Of a stretch of DNA of 26,517 bases, positions 23,343-26,517 are shown piece after piece. Source of the DNA: JADGRQ01 sp041476585. GTDB lineage: Bacteria; Pseudomonadota; Gammaproteobacteria; Burkholderiales; SG8-39. The stretch is from the NCBI GenBank assembly GCA_041476585.1, contig JBGOTT010000017.1:1-26517 (forward strand), written 5' to 3'. Within the stretch, counting starts at the first letter, position 1. Each line of letters opens with the position of its first letter. The notes under the pieces are model-generated. The model had not been told where the DNA came from, made no database searches, and saw only the letters and a list, made by a program, of their open reading frames with translations. The position numbers and the translations under genes were made by a program.

Positions 23343-24352
23343 GAACGGCTCGCGAGCGGCAGGTTGACCAGCAGGTTCTGCGGCTTCATGCGCACGAGCT
23401 CTGCGGCGTTCGCCGACAGGCCGAGGTAGACCGCCCGCCCGGCGATTTCAGCGCGCATGTCCGCCGCGTCGGCGAAATCCATCCGGAACAGCGCCAGCAC
23501 GCGGCGCATCCGCCCGGTCTCGACCTCCGCGCCGTTCCACAAGTCGTTGAGGATTGCCGTCGATTCCGCGTCCAGGCCGATGTGCCAGGCCCAGCGCGGC
23601 TCTTCGATCTTCGCCAGCGACGTTACGCTGACCCGAACGCCGCTGAAATGCGCGACCCATTGCTCGATCACCCGGCAATACTCTTCCAGCGGCGCCTGGC
23701 CATGATTGAATCCGATCACGGTGTCGTGGCGCGAATCGCGCTGCCAGTAGAGCGCCGCGTTCGCGCGGTCGAGCACGTCGAGATCGACGCGACCCAGCGA
23801 ACCCTGCGCCTCGACGATCAGTTTGCCGAGGCTGCCGTACGCACCGCCGGTCGCATGCATCTCGACGGTCTCCTGGTCCGCGAGCAGGATCTGCCCGTCC
23901 TTCAGACTCGCCTTCTGGTCGCGGAAAAACAGTTCCGCCGAGCGCAGACGCAGCGGCTCATCGCAGCCCTCGAGCAGGTTGCGCAGGATCATGTGCACCA
24001 GCTGCGCGATGAACAGCGGCGGGGTATCGACGTCGGCGGAGCCGAACAGCCCGGCGTAGCAGGCCTCGATCGTGGCCGCGGCGGCCAGCCGGTCGCGGAA
24101 ACGCAGCATGACGCGATAGTTGTCGCGCGCATCGGGATCGCGCAATGCATCGAGCTCGGCAGGGGTGACCGCGCGCCGCGGATCGTCCATCATTGCCGCG
24201 TGCAGCGCGCGCTCCGCGTCGCAGGATTCCTCTACCGGATGGATTTCAGGCCGCAGCCAGTACGCGCGCAGGAAATCGTCGGTGACCACCAGCCGCCCCG
24301 ACGAGTCCTTATCGAGCAAGTGGTAGCCGCTGTTGCGCCAGAAATCAGGCAG
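23339..24352 (-). CDS. DUF6352 family protein, probable CTG start
   Basis: A protein of about 337 residues and unknown function. It fits the DUF6352 family as I remember it: LLDKDSSGRLVVTDDFLRAY, CDAERALHAAMMDDPRRAV, IEACYAGLFG and a C-terminal region DVLDRANAALYWQRDSRHDT. Without a signal peptide or membrane helix it should be cytoplasmic. The start is unusual: no ATG, GTG or TTG precedes the conserved N-terminus. CTG at 24352 would give MPDFWRNSGYHLLDKD, which looks like a natural start, and it overlaps the HNH stop by 8 nt. TTG at 24319 is the nearest conventional alternative, but would cut the first 11 residues. Its stop overlaps the glycosylase start by 4 nt. Confidence 0.85.
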   Translation of the reverse strand: MPDFWRNSGYHLLDKDSSGRLVVTDDFLRAYWLRPEIHPVEESCDAERALHAAMMDDPRRAVTPAELDALRDPDARDNYRVMLRFRDRLAAAATIEACYAGLFGSADVDTPPLFIAQLVHMILRNLLEGCDEPLRLRSAELFFRDQKASLKDGQILLADQETVEMHATGGAYGSLGKLIVEAQGSLGRVDLDVLDRANAALYWQRDSRHDTVIGFNHGQAPLEEYCRVIEQWVAHFSGVRVSVTSLAKIEEPRWAWHIGLDAESTAILNDLWNGAEVETGRMRRVLALFRMDFADAADMRAEIAGRAVYLGLSANAAELVRMKPQNLLVNLPLASRS

Positions 24353-24923
24353 GCACGAGGATGAGGCGCGAATGCGAAGCGACGTGCTGCTTCAGGAAAT
24401 CCATCTGGTCGGCGAAGATCCTGCGGTTCGTCAGGATCAGGAACTCCGCCTTGTTCGGCACGTACGGCGCATACAGCAGCTCGATCCCCGACTCCTCGGG
24501 CGTGCGGTTGCGCTTGTGGCCGTTGCAGTGCCGGCACGCGGTCACCACGTTCATCCAGGTGTCGCGGCCGCCGCGCGACAGCGGGCGGATGTGGTCGCGC
24601 GTCAGGCGCAGAAACGAGAACTCGCCGCCGCAGTACGCGCAGATCTGGCGGTCGCGGCGGAACAGCTCGCGATTGCTGAGCGGCGGGATCTGGTTGAATC
24701 CACGCGCGGCCATCGCCTTGCCCCGCACCGCGATGATCGAGTGTGCGGTGATGCTCGAGCGCTCACCGGTGAGGCGCGACATGCCGCCGCGGAACGTGAA
24801 CGTGCGATCGCCCATGGTCCACGCGACCAGGTTTTTCGCGTAGTAGAAGCAGGCCTGCTGCCAGCTGATCCAGCGGTGGGGCACACCGTTCTGGTCGAGC
24901 GACAGGATCAGCGGACTTTCCAT
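24345..24923 (-). CDS. HNH endonuclease
   Basis: A 192-residue protein with a HNH/Zn-finger nuclease domain in its middle to C-terminal part. Two zinc knuckles are CAYC (95-98) and CRHC (130-133), with the catalytic DH at 110-111 (TRDHIRPLSRGG) and Asn125 (WMNVVTAC), then NGHKRNRT. The N-terminal 80 residues are not recognised (LILSLDQNGVPHRWISWQQ). This type is common as a stand-alone chromosomal gene in Proteobacteria and its substrate is unknown. The ATG at 24923 has no Shine-Dalgarno; a TTG at 25031 would extend it but is upstream of a possible promoter. It leads a gene string with DUF6352 and the glycosylase. Confidence 0.88.
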   Translation of the reverse strand: MESPLILSLDQNGVPHRWISWQQACFYYAKNLVAWTMGDRTFTFRGGMSRLTGERSSITAHSIIAVRGKAMAARGFNQIPPLSNRELFRRDRQICAYCGGEFSFLRLTRDHIRPLSRGGRDTWMNVVTACRHCNGHKRNRTPEESGIELLYAPYVPNKAEFLILTNRRIFADQMDFLKQHVASHSRLILVPA

Positions 24924-24991
24924 ATCTATAGTGTGTGCGGTCAGCTTGCGACGGGTTGTGCACTGCGCGCCGTGCAGAACGCGCCAGTCGA

Positions 24992-25020
24992 ATTCTGCCG
25001 AATCCGGAGGCACTTGGCAA
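24992..25020 (-). promoter_or_regulatory. Possible sigma-70 promoter of the HNH gene
   Basis: On the minus strand TTGCCA (25020-25015) and CAGAAT (24997-24992) are separated by exactly 17 bp. The -35 has five matches to consensus and the -10 four. Transcription would start about 60 nt before the HNH ATG and run on through DUF6352 and the glycosylase. Confidence 0.35.
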
Positions 25021-25060
25021 CGGGCCTTCAAGCTGCGCCTGAGGAAACGGCGCGAACCCC

Positions 25061-25351
25061 CTAACGGCGGCGATCGACAGCCTCGCGAAACGCCTGTCCC
25101 GGGGTGAATGCCGGCACCGTCTTGGCGGGTATGCGGATTTCAGAGCCGTTGCCGGGATTGCGCCCGTTGCGACCGTTGCGCTTGCGCGGCACGAACGCCC
25201 CGAACCCGACCAGGGCCACCCGGTTGCCGCGCGCCACGCTGGTCACGATCGTGTCGAACACCGCGTTCACCGCGACCGACGCTGTCGACTTGCTGATTCC
25301 CCCTGCCTTGGCCGCTGCCTCGATGAGCTCGGCCTTCGTGATGACTGACAT
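25061..25351 (-). CDS. HU-family DNA-binding protein
   Basis: A 96-residue nucleoid-associated protein. The start (MSVITKAELIEAAAKAGGIS), the dimer core (AVNAVFDTIVTSVARGNRV), the VGFGAFVPRKRNGRNGRNP loop that begins the DNA-binding arm and the C-terminal FREAVDRRR all match the HU/IHF fold. The arm has the usual GRNP motif but with an extra-looking Asn/Arg/Gly repeat (RNGRNGRNPGNG). AGGGA lies 7 nt upstream of the ATG at 25351. Whether it is the main HU or a paralogue cannot be told here. Confidence 0.95.
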   Translation of the reverse strand: MSVITKAELIEAAAKAGGISKSTASVAVNAVFDTIVTSVARGNRVALVGFGAFVPRKRNGRNGRNPGNGSEIRIPAKTVPAFTPGQAFREAVDRRR

Positions 25352-25389
25352 GTTCTGTTCCCTGATCCCGCGCTCCCACGCGAACGCGC

Positions 25390-25418
25390 ATCATAACGAT
25401 GCAGTTAAGCGAATACAA
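25390..25418 (-). promoter_or_regulatory. Likely sigma-70 promoter of the HU gene
   Basis: On the minus strand TTGTAT (25418-25413) and TATGAT (25395-25390) are 17 bp apart. The -10 has five matches to consensus; the -35 only three. Transcription would start near 25383, about 30 nt before the start codon. Confidence 0.45.
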
Positions 25419-25455
25419 TCCTGCGCGCGCATGCGGCGTGAACATTTTCTCAATT

Positions 25456-25473
25456 CGCTGCATCATTGCAGCG
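25456..25473. promoter_or_regulatory. Perfect 7-bp inverted repeat in the HU/acyl-CoA synthetase spacer
   Basis: CGCTGCA-TCAT-TGCAGCG has perfectly matching 7-bp arms and a 4-bp spacer, 18 bp in all. It lies 22 bp before the proposed -24 element of the plus-strand gene and about 38 bp behind the HU -35. This is a likely place for a dimeric regulator. No T-run follows on either strand, so it is not a terminator. Confidence 0.5.
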
Positions 25474-25494
25474 CACATCGCAGAAGCGCATGCA

Positions 25495-25523
25495 TTGGCA
25501 CGCCGCTTGCCGGGAACTAGAAT
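25495..25523 (+). promoter_or_regulatory. Overlapping sigma-54 and sigma-70 promoter candidates
   Basis: TTGGCACG-CCGC-TTGC (25495-25510) matches the sigma-54 -24/-12 consensus TGGCACG-N4-TTGC exactly. The same TTGGCA (25495-25500) also serves as a -35 (five of six) with TAGAAT (25518-25523, five of six) after a 17-bp spacer. The predicted transcription starts are about 25522 (sigma-54) and 25530 (sigma-70), both just upstream of the ATG at 25547. One of the two, or both, could be used. Confidence 0.5.
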
Positions 25524-25546
25524 CATTTTTGCTTCGCCCCTCGTCC

Positions 25547-26517
25547 ATGTCGCCTGCGCCCGACACGCTTTCGCGCCTGCTTGCAGCCCGCGCCCAACTC
25601 GCCTCGCCAGCGCTGATCGAACGCGACCGTCCGGTCGCTTATGCCGCGCTCGCCGAAGAAGCCAAACGCGTCGCGGCGGGTTTCGCCCGCCTGGGCATCG
25701 GGCGCGGCGACCGCGTCGCGCTGTGGCTGCCGAACGTGCCCGCGTGGCTCGCGTGCTTTTTCGCCTGCGCGCGGCTCGGCGCGATCGCGGTTTCGGTCAA
25801 CACCCGCTTTCGCAGCCATGAAGTCGCCGACATCGTCGGCCGCTCGGGTGCACGGCTGCTGGTGTTCTGGCCCGGATTCAAGGGCATCGATTTCGCGGGC
25901 ATCCTTGCCGCGTGCGACGCCGCGGCGCTCGCGCGCCTGGAGCAGGTGGTGGCGTACGGCGAGGATGGCACGGCCCATCCCGCGGCTGTTTTTGCCAAGC
26001 CCCGCGTCGCTTACGCCGAACTCGCGGCGATCGCGCCGCTCGAACAGGATTTCTCGCGTCCGGGCGACGGGTGCGTGATCTTCACCACCTCGGGCACCAC
26101 CCGGGCGCCGAAATTCGTGCTGCACGACCAGCAGACGCTGATGCGCCACGGCGCGGATGTGGTCGAGGCCTTTCGCATCGGCGCGGACAGCGTGGTGCTC
26201 CTCGCCCCGCCGCTGTGCGGCATCTTCGGCTTCTGCTCTTTCATGGCGGCGCTCTCGGCCGGGCGGCCCTTGGTGATGTCGCCCGCGTGGAACGCAGCCG
26301 ACGCGGCGCGCCTGATCGACGCGCATCGCGTCACGCACGCCAACGCCACGGACGAAGCCGTGGAGCAGCTGCTGGCGCACAGCGCCGATGCAATGCCGTT
26401 CCGCAGCCTGTCATTCATCGGCTATGCCGCATTCAATCCGGCGCTCGGCGACATCGTCGCGCGCGCAGCGAGGCGGGGCGTACGGCTCGTCGGCCTGTAC
26501 GGCGCGAGCGAAGTCCA
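25547..26517 (+). CDS. AMP-dependent acyl-CoA synthetase-like protein (3' truncated)
   Basis: The gene runs off the window end with 323 codons and no stop, so at least 323 residues of a protein usually 450-550 long. It belongs to the ANL superfamily, which adenylates carboxylic acids before making CoA thioesters: ALAEEAKRVAAGFARLGIG, then GDRVALWLPNVPAW and ARLGAIAVSVNTRFRSHEV are the standard N-terminal landmarks. The ATP-binding loop is at 179-190 (FTTSGTTRAPKF), where the common TSGTTGxPKG has Arg and Phe in place of two glycines. VGLYGASEV at the end matches the A5 region. I chose ATG at 25547; no Shine-Dalgarno is visible and an in-frame TTG at 25529 is possible. Substrate unknown. Confidence 0.9.
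   Translation, partial: MSPAPDTLSRLLAARAQLASPALIERDRPVAYAALAEEAKRVAAGFARLGIGRGDRVALWLPNVPAWLACFFACARLGAIAVSVNTRFRSHEVADIVGRSGARLLVFWPGFKGIDFAGILAACDAAALARLEQVVAYGEDGTAHPAAVFAKPRVAYAELAAIAPLEQDFSRPGDGCVIFTTSGTTRAPKFVLHDQQTLMRHGADVVEAFRIGADSVVLLAPPLCGIFGFCSFMAALSAGRPLVMSPAWNAADAARLIDAHRVTHANATDEAVEQLLAHSADAMPFRSLSFIGYAAFNPALGDIVARAARRGVRLVGLYGASEV

Noticed and set aside
24930..24940. TATAGA just before the HNH ATG as a -10 element.
   Set aside because: It lies 1 nt from the ATG, so transcription would start inside the gene; a pair 17 bp apart further upstream fits better.
25523..26380. Minus-strand frames of up to 285 codons at the window end.
   Set aside because: The plus-strand frame from 25547 reads to the window end without a stop and shows ANL-family motifs in the right order, so the minus-strand frames are shadows.
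1..26517. tRNA or rRNA genes, CRISPR arrays, insertion sequences, phage or toxin-antitoxin genes.
   Set aside because: I looked in every spacer and found no cloverleaf-like arms, regular spaced repeats, terminal inverted repeats or transposase motifs. The HNH gene has no prophage or group I intron context.

Overview
The window is GC-rich, densely packed, plasmid-free-looking chromosomal DNA of a Betaproteobacterium. The main evidence is the minus-strand block ndk-rlmN-pilW-rodZ-ispG-hisS-yfgM-bamB-der (20289 down to 11382), an arrangement I know from betaproteobacterial chromosomes, together with an alkA-accA-tilS block. I cannot name the order or genus. I see no tRNA, rRNA, CRISPR, transposase, phage gene or replication origin, and no stretch over 300 bases without a gene.

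Layout. (1) 1-4458, plus strand: the end of a zinc alcohol dehydrogenase, then an ABC importer of the nitrate/sulfonate/taurine type (ATPase, periplasmic binding protein, two different permeases). (2) 4493-8756, plus strand: a 987-residue membrane protein fused to a spermidine-synthase-like domain, then an MFS transporter. (3) 8763-11262, minus strand: a second MFS transporter meeting the first tail to tail, a DUF2076 protein, a YXWGXW-type secreted protein and a 56-residue lipoprotein. (4) 11382-20289, minus strand: the housekeeping block, with almost every junction overlapping by 4 nt or abutting, so probably one translationally coupled operon. (5) 20492-24923, minus strand: tilS, accA, a 3-methyladenine DNA glycosylase, a DUF6352 protein and an HNH endonuclease. 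(6) 25061-25351, minus strand, an HU-like DNA-binding protein, and 25547 to the window end, plus strand, a truncated AMP-dependent acyl-CoA synthetase-like gene, transcribed divergently from HU across a 195-nt regulatory region.

How they work together. The housekeeping block mixes nucleotide supply (Ndk), rRNA/tRNA modification (RlmN), type IV pilus assembly (PilW), cell shape (RodZ), isoprenoid synthesis (IspG), tRNA-His charging (HisS), outer membrane protein assembly (BamB, YfgM) and ribosome maturation (Der). The ABC system probably imports a small organic or sulfur/nitrogen compound, with the dehydrogenase perhaps acting on it; the substrate cannot be read from sequence.

I did not find a clearly new multi-gene system. 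The points most worth a second look are: a near-consensus sigma-54 site overlapping a good sigma-70 site before the acyl-CoA synthetase gene; a 10-G homopolymer at the 3' end of ispG whose length decides whether ispG stays coupled to hisS; a spermidine-synthase-like membrane fusion lacking the usual catalytic signature and possibly translated from a leaderless mRNA; a Tat-like motif at the start of an ABC permease; and a probable CTG start on the DUF6352 gene.
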